Positions 1 through 6,560 are shown, counted from the first letter of the stretch. The stretch: DNA of 11,520 nt from an uncultured Rickettsiales bacterium (GCA_913046825.1 CAJWTF010000124.1:1-11520); one strand, 5' to 3'. Translations and numbers: made by a program. The notes: generated by a model from the sequence alone, not told the origin.

Positions 1-169
1 GCTGAGCAGTCCCCATGCAACCGTATTGCTTACGCCAACGATAAAAGGTCTGTTCCGTGATCCGAACTTCCCTGATCGCATCTATACGCGCCATTCCTTG
101 ACCGACAAGAACCTCAACCTGTCGCTGCTTCGTGACAATCTCTTCCGGTTTGTGGCGATTGTTCGCCAT
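1..169 (-). CDS. IS3-family transposase OrfA (InsE-like HTH protein), 3' part outside window
   Basis: The first 56 codons are visible, from ATG at 167-169. They start MANNRHKPEEIVTKQRQVEV and end near a YRWRKQYG motif (residues 43-50), the standard second-helix region of IS3/IS407 OrfA helix-turn-helix proteins. OrfA binds the IS ends and, by programmed frameshifting with OrfB, gives the OrfAB transposase; OrfB is not in the window. A purine-rich GGAGGATTAAAG precedes the ATG and serves as ribosome binding site. Small oddities are Cys51, where many relatives have Gly, and Gln15/Arg16 in the usually K-L/R-R stretch. No stop codon is seen within the visible part, so the copy may be intact. Confidence 0.88.
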   Translation of the reverse strand, partial: MANNRHKPEEIVTKQRQVEVLVGQGMARIDAIREVRITEQTFYRWRKQYGCMGTAQ

Positions 170-225
170 CTTTAATCCTCCGTTTCCTCATATTAACGGT
201 GGACCTATTCAGGAGGGGAGGATCA
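1..225 (-). mobile_element. IS3-family insertion sequence, terminal part (likely IS407 group)
   Basis: Only one end of the element is in the window; the rest lies left of position 1. Read on the minus strand, the end begins at 225 with TGATCCTCCCC, starting with the TG typical of IS3-family ends, followed by a leader of about 55 bases and then the orfA start codon at 169. The boundary is placed at 225 because the reading frame of the flanking deacetylase-like gene is clean up to that base and stops there. The target-site duplication and the other terminal repeat cannot be seen. The IS407 assignment rests on the look of the OrfA N-terminus and is less sure than the family call. Confidence 0.8.
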
Positions 226-411
226 GCCGTTCGATTCCAATTCTCGGAACGGATCGGCTTGCGCCACGGCGACTTCGGGGTGTCTCAAAAAGGTGACCGG
301 AAATCTGAACTCAGCGGCGATATCCGCATAGGCGCGGATCCAAATCCCGGCTTTTAGAGGTCCGGTGGCCCGCTCGCAATCCACGGTGACGACGATGGGG
401 ATTTCGCTCAT
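223..411 (-). pseudogene. Polysaccharide deacetylase-like protein, truncated by IS insertion
   Basis: ATG at 409-411 follows a GAAGGCG ribosome binding site. The visible protein has 62 residues, starts MSEIPIVVTVDCERATG and ends ADPFRELESNG. The hydrophobic strand with VTVDCE (residues 7-12), the FPVTFL strand (residues 38-43) and the HPE segment match the first part of the polysaccharide deacetylase (carbohydrate esterase 4 / NodB-like) fold, where a TVD-type Asp helps bind metal and the chain usually continues after the Gly with an H-E-x-G-x-H-x-H stretch. That part is missing: native sequence ends at 226, and the TGA stop (223-225) is made by the first three bases of the insertion sequence. 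The metal-binding His pair and the rest of the barrel are lost, so the product is almost surely inactive. The family call rests on a short fragment. It lies 125 bp downstream of the DHA2 transporter on the same strand and may once have been its operon partner. Confidence 0.68.
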
Positions 412-535
412 GTATTCGCCTTCAGGGTGTTCCGGGGTCGGGCCCCTACTTTAAGCCGGTGGCAGACAATTCGATAGTCTTTCTCTTGGCCGGTTCGCGG
501 CCGTCTGCCGTCTTTCTCCTTTCAACACCGATCAA
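412..535. other. Spacer between transporter and truncated deacetylase, with small hairpin
   Basis: This 124-bp stretch holds no gene that I can support. A short perfect stem, GGCCG at 488-492 and CGGCC at 498-502 with a 5-base loop, lies about 34 bp past the transporter stop codon. On the minus strand it is not followed by a run of T, so it is a poor intrinsic terminator. The ribosome binding site of the deacetylase fragment occupies the left edge. Confidence 0.4.
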
Positions 536-2029
536 CTAGCGCTTGTTACGCTCTTGATAGCCCCGCGGTGGCCAGACGATGAGCGCGATGAGCGGGTAGG
601 CTAGCAACGTAGTCCACAGGAAGAGGTTGAATGAATTTATGTAGCCGACGGCCGTTGCCTGGCGTGCGACCTCGCCCGCAACATTGGCCAGACCGGTGGT
701 CGTATCGATATTCCAAGCTTCCGGTAGATCGGCCATGCGCCAGCGCTCGCTGAAGGGATTAATCCGCTGTACCAGCTCGCTATAAGAAATTTTCTGCGTG
801 TGGAAAACGACAATGAAACTTGCCGATATGTAAAAGCTGGAGCCGATGCTGCGGACAAAATGAAACAGGGCCATGCCCTCCGCTGATCGACGCGGGTCAA
901 AATTCGAGAATGTCACCAAGGTCATCGGGACCCATAGGCACCCGACACCGAACCCCTGCATGATCATCATCCAGGTCAAGTCCGGCAGGGGGGCGTTCAT
1001 ATCGAGCTCTATCATCGCCAAGCCCGCGATGGTGTGCGTTCCAAAACCGATCAGAAACAAGGGTCGCGGGTCCCAGCGGTGCGCGAATGCAATCATGAGG
1101 ATTTGGGCCAACATTGTACCGAGACTGCGTGAAGCGATTAGCAAGCCGGACGTGAACTCAGGCACGTCCCGCAGCTGCTGAATCATGGCCGGGATTAACA
1201 CCATGGGGGTAACGAACAGCATACCGAACACGGTCGCGATACCTATGCCCAGAACAAAATTCCGTTCGAGCAACAGCCGCGGGTCGATGAACGGGCGCTC
1301 GCTTGTCAGGCTGTGCACCAAGAAGATCCAGCCAAACACTATCGCCCCGCACAATTCAATGATGATCTCCATCGAGTCGAACCAGTCTTCACGCTCGCCC
1401 CGGTCCAACATGAGCTGCACGCAGCCGACGGCGATAGCGAGGCTAACGAACCCAGTCCAATCGAGCTTCGCCCGTTCCTGACGCGGTGGGTCGGGCTTGA
1501 TGAAGGCGAGGACACCTATGAGGGCGACGACGGCAAGCGGCAGTAGAATGAAGAAAACCCAGCGCCAAGAAATCTCTTCGCTGACATAACCGCCGACCAG
1601 TGGTGCCAGCGTCGGCGCGACGCCGACGCCCATACTGTATATCGCAGTGGCCATGCCGCGCTTCTCGCCGGTGAATTCGTCGATCACGATCGATTGCGAG
1701 ATTGGCGTCAACGGCGAGCCGAAAGCCGACTGCACCACGCGCCAAATGATGAGCTCGGTGAGCGAGGTCGAGAGCCCACACATAAGTGTGGCAACGCCGA
1801 AGCCAACGGTGCCCCATATCATGCAACGGCGACGGCCGAACCCATTGGAGAACCATCCGGCCAGCGGAATCGTGACAGCTGTTGCGATTAGATTGGCGGT
1901 GACGATCCAGGCTACCTGGTCGGGACTTGCGGATAGCGCCCCCTGAATTTGCGGCAGCGATACGTTGGCGATTGTAATCGTCGTCGCATAGAGAGTCGTG
2001 ACCAACGTGCAAGTGATGAGTAGCAGCAC
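536..2029 (-). CDS. DHA2-family MFS drug:H+ antiporter (EmrB/QacA type, 14 TM)
   Basis: This is an inner-membrane exporter of the major facilitator superfamily. The 497-residue frame is dense in hydrophobic segments, consistent with 14 helices. Family landmarks are the IANVSLPQIQG end of helix 1 (residues 20-30), the GWF..GFGRRR loop of motif A (58-68), the GVGVAPTLAPLVGGY motif C (134-148) marking antiporters, and the SWRWVFFI segment (154-161). In EmrB-like proteins helix 1 carries an Asp in an L-D-T-T-I-A-N-V context; here that position reads Thr17, so proton coupling or substrate range may differ. The start is uncertain. In this frame only a GTG at 2027-2029 is available, without a clear ribosome binding site and with helix 1 starting at once. 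In another frame an ATG at 2055 gives MTTFKVDTK, which would be a natural N-terminus if one base were added near 2029. The gene may therefore carry a one-base deletion. The substrate is unknown. It is transcribed away from the SDR gene. Confidence 0.88.
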   Translation of the reverse strand: MLLLITCTLVTTLYATTITIANVSLPQIQGALSASPDQVAWIVTANLIATAVTIPLAGWFSNGFGRRRCMIWGTVGFGVATLMCGLSTSLTELIIWRVVQSAFGSPLTPISQSIVIDEFTGEKRGMATAIYSMGVGVAPTLAPLVGGYVSEEISWRWVFFILLPLAVVALIGVLAFIKPDPPRQERAKLDWTGFVSLAIAVGCVQLMLDRGEREDWFDSMEIIIELCGAIVFGWIFLVHSLTSERPFIDPRLLLERNFVLGIGIATVFGMLFVTPMVLIPAMIQQLRDVPEFTSGLLIASRSLGTMLAQILMIAFAHRWDPRPLFLIGFGTHTIAGLAMIELDMNAPLPDLTWMMIMQGFGVGCLWVPMTLVTFSNFDPRRSAEGMALFHFVRSIGSSFYISASFIVVFHTQKISYSELVQRINPFSERWRMADLPEAWNIDTTTGLANVAGEVARQATAVGYINSFNLFLWTTLLAYPLIALIVWPPRGYQERNKR

Positions 2030-2094
2030 TTTGTATCAACTTTGAACGTGGTCATGGAACATTCGAAAACTATGGCTCTTTTAAACGGCTCGGA

Positions 2095-2110
2095 ACAGTA
2101 ACGTTGCTGT
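2095..2110. promoter_or_regulatory. Operator-like palindrome in the divergent spacer
   Basis: ACAGTAACGTTGCTGT is a 16-bp inverted repeat with a single mismatched pair, centred on AACGTT. A central CG step flanked by A/T-rich arms and G..C edges is typical of LacI/PurR-type operators, though other dimeric regulators bind similar sites. It lies between the leftward transporter and the rightward SDR-HIBADH pair, where a repressor could act on both. The rest of the spacer (2040-2236) has no gene I can support. For the SDR side the best promoter guess is TTGCGA (2179-2184) with a poor -10 sixteen bases on (TACCTT, 2201-2206), too weak to list by itself. The site is inferred from symmetry and position only. 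Confidence 0.3.
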
Positions 2111-2236
2111 CGCCATTCCATTGGGTATTTACCGCAGCGTACAGGCTCTTGCCGCAGTAAGGCTGTGCCTTCCCTGACTTGCGATCATTAGGGCCTCTCC
2201 TACCTTAGTTGGGAACGTAATGAGGGAATAAAATCC

Positions 2237-3004
2237 ATGAGATTCGAAGGCAAGACGGCGGTAATTACCGCGGCCGGTGCGGGTATCGGTCGGGCGACTG
2301 CGGATATTCTGATCAATGAGGGGGCGACGGTCGTCGCGATCGAGATCGACCAAGGGCGGCTCGACAAGATGACGGCTGAGCTGACGAATGCTCCCGGGTC
2401 GGTGGATGGCCATTGCATCAATGCGATGGACGAGGCTCAGGTACGCACCCTGATCGCGGATGTCGAAGCCAAATACGGTGGTATCGACCTGTTGGTGAAC
2501 GCGGTCGGCGGCAGCACCATCGTCGAGAACCCGAGCGTTCCCATCGACGAGATGAGCTTCGGTGACTGGCAAAAGCTGATCGATTTCAATCTCAACGCCA
2601 CGTTTTTATTCAGCAATGCGGTCATTCCCATCATGAAAAAGGCGGGAAGCGGAAAGATCGTCAACCTGGCGTCCATTGCCGGGCGGGGTCTTAGCGCCAA
2701 GAGCAGTTCCGCCTACGCGGCGGCGAAGGGTGGCATCATCGCCTTGACCCGCAAGCTGTCACTCGAACTTGGGCCTGACGGTGTCAACGTGAATGCGATC
2801 GCGCCAAGCCTCACGCTGACAGAGCGCTTGATGCCCCATTGGGAGAAGCGCAGCGCCGAAAACCAGGCTGCGGAAATCGAAGCCGTGCCGCTGAAGAGGA
2901 TCGCTACGGCGCGCGATCAGGCAGGCGTTATCGCGTTTCTGCTGTCGAGTGACGCGGATTTCATCACCGGACTGACCATTGATGTCTCGGGAGGTCTTTC
3001 ATGA
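2237..3004 (+). CDS. Short-chain dehydrogenase/reductase (classical SDR, FabG-like)
   Basis: This is a cytosolic NAD(P)-dependent alcohol/ketone oxidoreductase of 255 residues, normal for classical SDRs. The cofactor motif TAAGAGIG spans residues 11-18. Glu36, with Asp38, at the end of the second strand (AIEID) favours NAD(H) over NADP(H). VNAVG (87-91) replaces the usual NNAG. The catalytic set is Asn118, Ser146, Tyr160 and Lys164 (YAAAK), with VNVNAIAP near residues 188-195 as the usual structural motif. The C-terminus ends in TIDVSGGLS, as is common in this family. GAGGG about 10 bases before the ATG is a good ribosome binding site. The stop TGA (3002-3004) overlaps the next ATG (3001-3003), so the two genes should be translationally coupled. 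The substrate cannot be told from sequence; the partner gene suggests a hydroxy-acid or a related alcohol. Confidence 0.9.
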   Translation: MRFEGKTAVITAAGAGIGRATADILINEGATVVAIEIDQGRLDKMTAELTNAPGSVDGHCINAMDEAQVRTLIADVEAKYGGIDLLVNAVGGSTIVENPSVPIDEMSFGDWQKLIDFNLNATFLFSNAVIPIMKKAGSGKIVNLASIAGRGLSAKSSSAYAAAKGGIIALTRKLSLELGPDGVNVNAIAPSLTLTERLMPHWEKRSAENQAAEIEAVPLKRIATARDQAGVIAFLLSSDADFITGLTIDVSGGLS

Positions 3005-3909
3005 ACGATCGCAACAACACCATCGGCTTTATCGGCATGGGGATGATGGGTGGCGGAATGGCGGCCAATCTGCTGAAAGCCGACTTCGATATGGTCGCCT
3101 ACGATATCGACCCCGCGAAGAACGAACGCTTTGCCGGTCTCGGCGCCAGAATCGCAAATGGTCCGGCGGGCGTGGCGCAGGGTGCCTCGACTGTCATCTG
3201 CATCGTCGAGACTTCGGAGCAGATCCGCAACGTGGTGCTGGGGGACGGCGGTATCTTGGAGGGTGCGCAGGCGGGCGACACCTTCGTGTGCAGCGCCACG
3301 GTCGACCCGATCATGGTGAAGGAACTGCACGATATCTTGGCGGAGAAGGGCATCCGGATGCTCGACGCGCCGGTCAGTGGAGGAGTGCCGCGCGCGGTAT
3401 CCGGCGAGCTGTCGGTGATCGTCGGCGGCGACGCGTCAGTCGTTGAGGCCTGTCGGCCTTATTTCGAGGCGATCTCGGCGAATGTCTTCCATATGGGCGA
3501 GATCGGGCATGGGCTGGCCATGAAGCTTTGTAACAACATGATCACTCAAGTGACCAAGGTGGTAATCGCTGAGGCAATGGCACTTGGCGCCAAGGCGGGG
3601 CTCGATCCGCAGCAGATGGTCGACGTCATTGGCGTGAGTACGGGAAATTCGAACAGCTTTCAGACAGCCGCGCCGCGCTATCTCAGCGGTGATTTCTCGC
3701 CCGGCGGCACCATCGATATCTCCTACAAGGATCAGGAGCTAGAGACAGCGTTCGCGAAGGCGCTCGGCGTGCCGATGTTCATGGCCGCGGCTTCGCAGCA
3801 GATCTACCAGATGGCTCGGGCGGCGGGGCTGAACAAGAATGATGGTAGTGCACTGATAACACTGTATGAGGAAATGGTCGGCGTAAAATTGGGTCCGCGA
3901 GACGGATAA
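3001..3909 (+). CDS. NAD-dependent beta-hydroxyacid dehydrogenase (3-hydroxyisobutyrate / tartronate semialdehyde reductase family)
   Basis: A complete 302-residue member of the beta-hydroxyacid dehydrogenase family, which interconverts beta-hydroxyacids and their semialdehydes in the cytosol. The Rossmann motif GFIGMGMMGGGMAANL lies at residues 9-24. Asp35 and Asp37 after the second strand (AYDID) suggest NAD rather than NADP. The substrate motif DAPVSGG is at 122-128. The catalytic Lys is Lys175 in GHGLAMKLCNN (170-180), with Asn179 beside it, and a KDQELE segment in the C-terminal helical domain matches the family KD-x-x-L/E motif. The start overlaps the SDR stop by ATGA, so it has no spacer of its own. 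The gene ends in TAA directly next to the TAA of the convergent tag gene. A broken paralogue of a different branch lies at 10196-11063. The exact substrate (3-hydroxyisobutyrate, glycerate/tartronate semialdehyde or another) is not resolved. Confidence 0.9.
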   Translation: MNDRNNTIGFIGMGMMGGGMAANLLKADFDMVAYDIDPAKNERFAGLGARIANGPAGVAQGASTVICIVETSEQIRNVVLGDGGILEGAQAGDTFVCSATVDPIMVKELHDILAEKGIRMLDAPVSGGVPRAVSGELSVIVGGDASVVEACRPYFEAISANVFHMGEIGHGLAMKLCNNMITQVTKVVIAEAMALGAKAGLDPQQMVDVIGVSTGNSNSFQTAAPRYLSGDFSPGGTIDISYKDQELETAFAKALGVPMFMAAASQQIYQMARAAGLNKNDGSALITLYEEMVGVKLGPRDG

Positions 3910-4521
3910 TTATGTCCCCGGCCGTTTAAATTTCTTGCGTACACGCGCGACTTCCGCGCCCGTAATGCAGCCCTCCATGTGGTCGTTGATCAGACCCATG
4001 GCCTGCATGAAGGCGAAGACGGTTGTGGGGCCGACAAACTTCCAACCGCGTTTCTTGAGATCTTTTGATATGGCGATAGATTCGGGCGAAGTCGTGATTG
4101 TCTGCGGCGCGGGGACGGTCGCTGGGTCTGGCTCAAAACTCCAGAAATAGGCGGCGATCGAGCCTTCGGAGGCAATCATCTCTTGGGCGCGTTTGGCGTT
4201 GTTGATTGTGGCTTCGATCTTGCCACGATGGCGGATGATCGAGGCGTCTTGGAGAAGGCGCTCCACGTCCTTCTCCGTGAATTTGGCGACGCGGTCGTAG
4301 TCGAAGCCATGGAAAACGCGGCGGAAGTCCTCACGCTTGGTCAGGATGGTCCGCCAGCTCAAGCCGGATTGAAATCCCTCGAGGCAGATTTTCTCAAACA
4401 GACGTTGGTCGTGCGTGACGGGGAAGCCCCATTCGGTATCGTGATAGCGGACGTATTCCGGCGTGACGATGCACCAGCTGCAGCGTGGTTGGCCGTCCGG
4501 GCCGGGGGTTGTTTCAGGCAT
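3910..4521 (-). CDS. tag: DNA-3-methyladenine glycosylase I (Tag)
   Basis: Tag removes 3-methyladenine from alkylated DNA, opening base-excision repair. The protein has 203 residues (E. coli Tag has 187), with a short N-terminal extension. All four zinc ligands of the Tag zinc snap can be placed: Cys14 (RCSW), His27 (YHDTEWG), His181 and Cys185 (NDHMEGC). The conserved acidic residue in the base pocket is Glu48 (ICLEGFQSGLSW, 46-57). IIRHRGKI (95-102) and LKKRGWKFVGPTT (155-167) are further hallmarks. The ATG at 4519-4521 is chosen because the protein then begins just before the first zinc Cys and an ACGGAG sequence sits about a dozen bases upstream. The frame stays open further upstream to 5307, but that part is antisense to the amidohydrolase and has no family features. 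The gene shares nothing functionally with its neighbours and is probably a passenger. Confidence 0.95.
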   Translation of the reverse strand: MPETTPGPDGQPRCSWCIVTPEYVRYHDTEWGFPVTHDQRLFEKICLEGFQSGLSWRTILTKREDFRRVFHGFDYDRVAKFTEKDVERLLQDASIIRHRGKIEATINNAKRAQEMIASEGSIAAYFWSFEPDPATVPAPQTITTSPESIAISKDLKKRGWKFVGPTTVFAFMQAMGLINDHMEGCITGAEVARVRKKFKRPGT

Positions 4522-4643
4522 TGAGCGGGCTCCGTTGAATTTCGGCGACAGTATATGGAATTTGGACACGACGAGCGAGGTGGCTTCTCGTGCTTGGATG
4601 ACATGCCGCCGGATTGTGGCACTATTGCCTTCTTCACATCTGC

Positions 4644-4649
4644 TATAAA
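4644..4649 (+). promoter_or_regulatory. Possible extended -10 promoter for the amidohydrolase gene
   Basis: TATAAA preceded by TGC forms TGCTATAAAT, an extended -10 element 55 bases before the amidohydrolase ATG. No good -35 hexamer lies at 16-18 bases spacing, as can occur with extended -10 promoters. It stands upstream of the leader hairpin at 4661-4687. This is a motif call only. Confidence 0.35.
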
Positions 4650-4660
4650 TTCCTGGTAAC

Positions 4661-4687
4661 GTCCCGTGCTTGGGGCTTCGACGGGAC
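4661..4687 (+). promoter_or_regulatory. Inverted repeat in the amidohydrolase leader
   Basis: GTCCCGT (4661-4667) and ACGGGAC (4681-4687) are perfect 7-base arms around a 13-base loop. The right arm ends a few bases before the GGGAGAGAG ribosome binding site (about 4692-4700) of the amidohydrolase. It could be an operator near the transcription start or an RNA hairpin affecting translation. The position next to the Shine-Dalgarno sequence makes it worth noting; function is inference. Confidence 0.3.
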
Positions 4688-4704
4688 ATTCGGGAGAGAG
4701 TGCG

Positions 4705-6420
4705 ATGCATGATACGGTCATACGCGGCGGAACCATTGTCGACGGCAACGGCGAAGCGCCCTATACGGGCGATATCGCGATCGAGGGCGAAAAGATTGTC
4801 GAGGTCGGCGGCAAAGCTGGGCCGGGCACACGCGAGATCGATGCGGATGGTCTGCTGGTTGCACCTGGTTGGGTTGATGTGCACACCCATTACGATGGGC
4901 AGGCGACTTGGGACCCGATCTTGGCGCCGTCCTCCTGGCATGGGGTCACCACGACGGTGTTCGGGAATTGCGGTGTCGGCTTTGCACCAGTGAAGCCGGA
5001 GCATCATCGCGAGCTGATCGACCTGATGGAGGCGATAGAGGAAATCCCGGGCACCGCGCTTGAGGAAGGTGTCACCTACGATTGGGAGAGTTTCCCCGAA
5101 TTCCTCGATGCCTTGGCGCGCCAGCCGCGCACCATCGATGTCGGCGCTCAACTCGGCCATCTGCCGCTCCGTGTTTATGTGATGGGAGAGCGGGCGATCA
5201 ATCTGGAGCCAGCAACGTCGGAGGATATTGCTGCGATGAAGGCGCTGACCGTGGAAGCGCTCGCCGCCGGGGCGTTCGGCTTCACGACCTCGCTCACCAA
5301 TTCGCACAAGACTCTGTCGGGTGGCTTCGTGCCGAGCCGCTATTCCGAGGTCGACGAGATGATGGGTATCGGCTCCGCTTTAGCCGGATTTGATCACGGA
5401 GCTTTTGGCATAAACACCGAGTTCGAGAATGAGGAGGCCGAGATGGCTTGGCTCACGGATCTGGCGCGGCAGACGGGACGCCCGGTCTGGTTCCTAATCA
5501 CCCAGAACATCAGTGACCCGACGCGCTGGCAACGCCTGATATCTGGTATTCATAAGGCCCGGGCAGCGGGGGCGCCGCTCTCCGGGCAGGTGGCCTGCCG
5601 TCCGGTTGGTGTGCTGCTCGGCGTCGGTGCGACACTCACACCGTTCTCCGCTAACGCGGCCTTTCAAGAGCTCCGATCGTTGTCGGCGGAAGATCGCCTT
5701 TCGCGGATGCGTGATCCTGCCGTGCGGGAGCGTATTTTAAAGGCGGAAATGTCCGAGGCAGCGATGGACCGTCTATCACCATCCCGCGTACGCGCCATTA
5801 CGCGCTGGGACCGGATGTACACCTTCGGCCCAGATGCGGATTACGAACCTTCCGAGGAGCGGTGCGTGGTCAACATTGCAGCCAAGAGCAACCGCACCGT
5901 GGAGGAAGTCGCGTACGATTACATCATCGAAGGCCTCGACCGGTTCCTGTATTGCCCGGTTACGAACTATGTCGCGGGCGATTTGTCCGACGTTCGGGAA
6001 ATGCTGCTCGACCCGGCGACCCTGTCAGGGTTGAGCGACGGCGGGGCGCATTGCGGCTCGGTCGTCGACGCCAGCATGCCGACATATCTGCTGACCCACT
6101 GGGCGCGCGATCGTTCACGCGGGCCGGGCCTGCCGCTGGAGACGGTGGTAAAGGGACAAACCGCGGAGACTGCCGATTTTTACGGATTTAAGGATCGAGG
6201 CCGCCTCGCGCCGGGGCTGCGGGCCGACGTCAACGTGATCGACCACGCGGGGCTACGTATCCATCCGCCGCATCTGGTGAATGATCTGCCGGCGGGCGGG
6301 AAGCGGTTGGTTCAGGGTGTTGACGGTTATGCTGCCACCATGGTCGCTGGCGAGACGGTCTTTGAGCGCGGCGAACATACGGGCGCGTTGCCAGGAAAAT
6401 TGGTGCGGGCTGGGCGATAA
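4705..6420 (+). CDS. Amidohydrolase, N-acyl-D-amino-acid deacylase (D-aminoacylase) family
   Basis: A 571-residue cytosolic amidohydrolase of the D-aminoacylase branch, expected to cleave an N-acyl or related amide bond with metal help; no signal peptide is seen. The N-terminal composite-barrel strand HDTVIRGGTIVDGNG (2-16) leads to His60-x-His62 (VDVHTHYDGQ), then WHGVTTTVFGNCGVGF (78-93) with Cys89 at the site of the D-aminoacylase metal-ligand Cys. The catalytic Asp is probably Asp445 in LSDGGAHCG (443-451). LAPGLRADVNVID (501-513) is the usual C-terminal return to the small barrel. Around residues 232-270, where classical D-aminoacylases carry two further His ligands, the sequence reads FGINTEFENE and WFLITQNISD, without those His. 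I chose the ATG at 4705 because it has a strong GGGAGAGAG site; a GTG at 4666 would add 13 residues but lies within the leader hairpin and lacks such a site. True substrate unknown. Confidence 0.88.
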   Translation: MHDTVIRGGTIVDGNGEAPYTGDIAIEGEKIVEVGGKAGPGTREIDADGLLVAPGWVDVHTHYDGQATWDPILAPSSWHGVTTTVFGNCGVGFAPVKPEHHRELIDLMEAIEEIPGTALEEGVTYDWESFPEFLDALARQPRTIDVGAQLGHLPLRVYVMGERAINLEPATSEDIAAMKALTVEALAAGAFGFTTSLTNSHKTLSGGFVPSRYSEVDEMMGIGSALAGFDHGAFGINTEFENEEAEMAWLTDLARQTGRPVWFLITQNISDPTRWQRLISGIHKARAAGAPLSGQVACRPVGVLLGVGATLTPFSANAAFQELRSLSAEDRLSRMRDPAVRERILKAEMSEAAMDRLSPSRVRAITRWDRMYTFGPDADYEPSEERCVVNIAAKSNRTVEEVAYDYIIEGLDRFLYCPVTNYVAGDLSDVREMLLDPATLSGLSDGGAHCGSVVDASMPTYLLTHWARDRSRGPGLPLETVVKGQTAETADFYGFKDRGRLAPGLRADVNVIDHAGLRIHPPHLVNDLPAGGKRLVQGVDGYAATMVAGETVFERGEHTGALPGKLVRAGR

Positions 6421-6443
6421 TACGCAGTATACGGCCAATTCTA

Positions 6444-6550
6444 CGTCATTCTGCGGCAAGAAACTATAGCCTGAGTTTCTGATTGCTCCAGATACTTCGA
6501 TGATTAGTCTCAGGCTATAATTTCGGATTGCGATTGCGTCTAGAATGACG
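6444..6550. repeat. Palindromic intergenic repeat, copy 1
   Basis: A nested inverted repeat between two convergent genes. Outer arms are CGTCATTCT (6444-6452) and AGAATGACG (6542-6550), both perfect. Inner arms are TATAGCCTGAG (6465-6475) and CTCAGGCTATA (6509-6519), 11 bases and perfect. The right half (6509-6550, 42 nt) aligns without gaps to the right half of copy 2 (8051-8092) with 31 of 42 identical bases by my count, so both are one family. It could fold into a long hairpin in either transcript and may act as a two-way terminator or mRNA end stabiliser, but no T run follows the stem. It resembles REP/palindromic elements of alphaproteobacterial genomes in general form. Confidence 0.75.
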
Positions 6551-6560
6551 GTTTGGGGAG

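Noticed and set aside
488..502. GGCCG/CGGCC hairpin as a terminator for the transporter gene.
   Set aside because: Stem of only 5 bases and no T run on the minus strand; kept only as a note in the spacer entry.
1443..2039. A 198-codon leftward frame inside the transporter gene.
   Set aside because: Arg/His-rich shadow of the DHA2 transporter in another frame; no recognisable domain.
2979..3446. A 155-codon rightward frame overlapping the SDR end and the HIBADH-like gene.
   Set aside because: Arg-rich shadow frame; the overlapping HIBADH-like frame has full family motifs.
4617..4628. TGGCAC followed by TTGC, resembling a sigma-54 promoter in front of the amidohydrolase.
   Set aside because: GG and GC are only 7 bases apart, not the 10 that sigma-54 needs.
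4522..5307. The tag frame stays open upstream, giving a 465-codon leftward frame antisense to the amidohydrolase.
   Set aside because: The extra 262 codons are rich in Arg/His, show no family features, and lie on the opposite strand of a well-supported gene. A good start with ribosome binding site exists at 4521. High-GC shadow effect.
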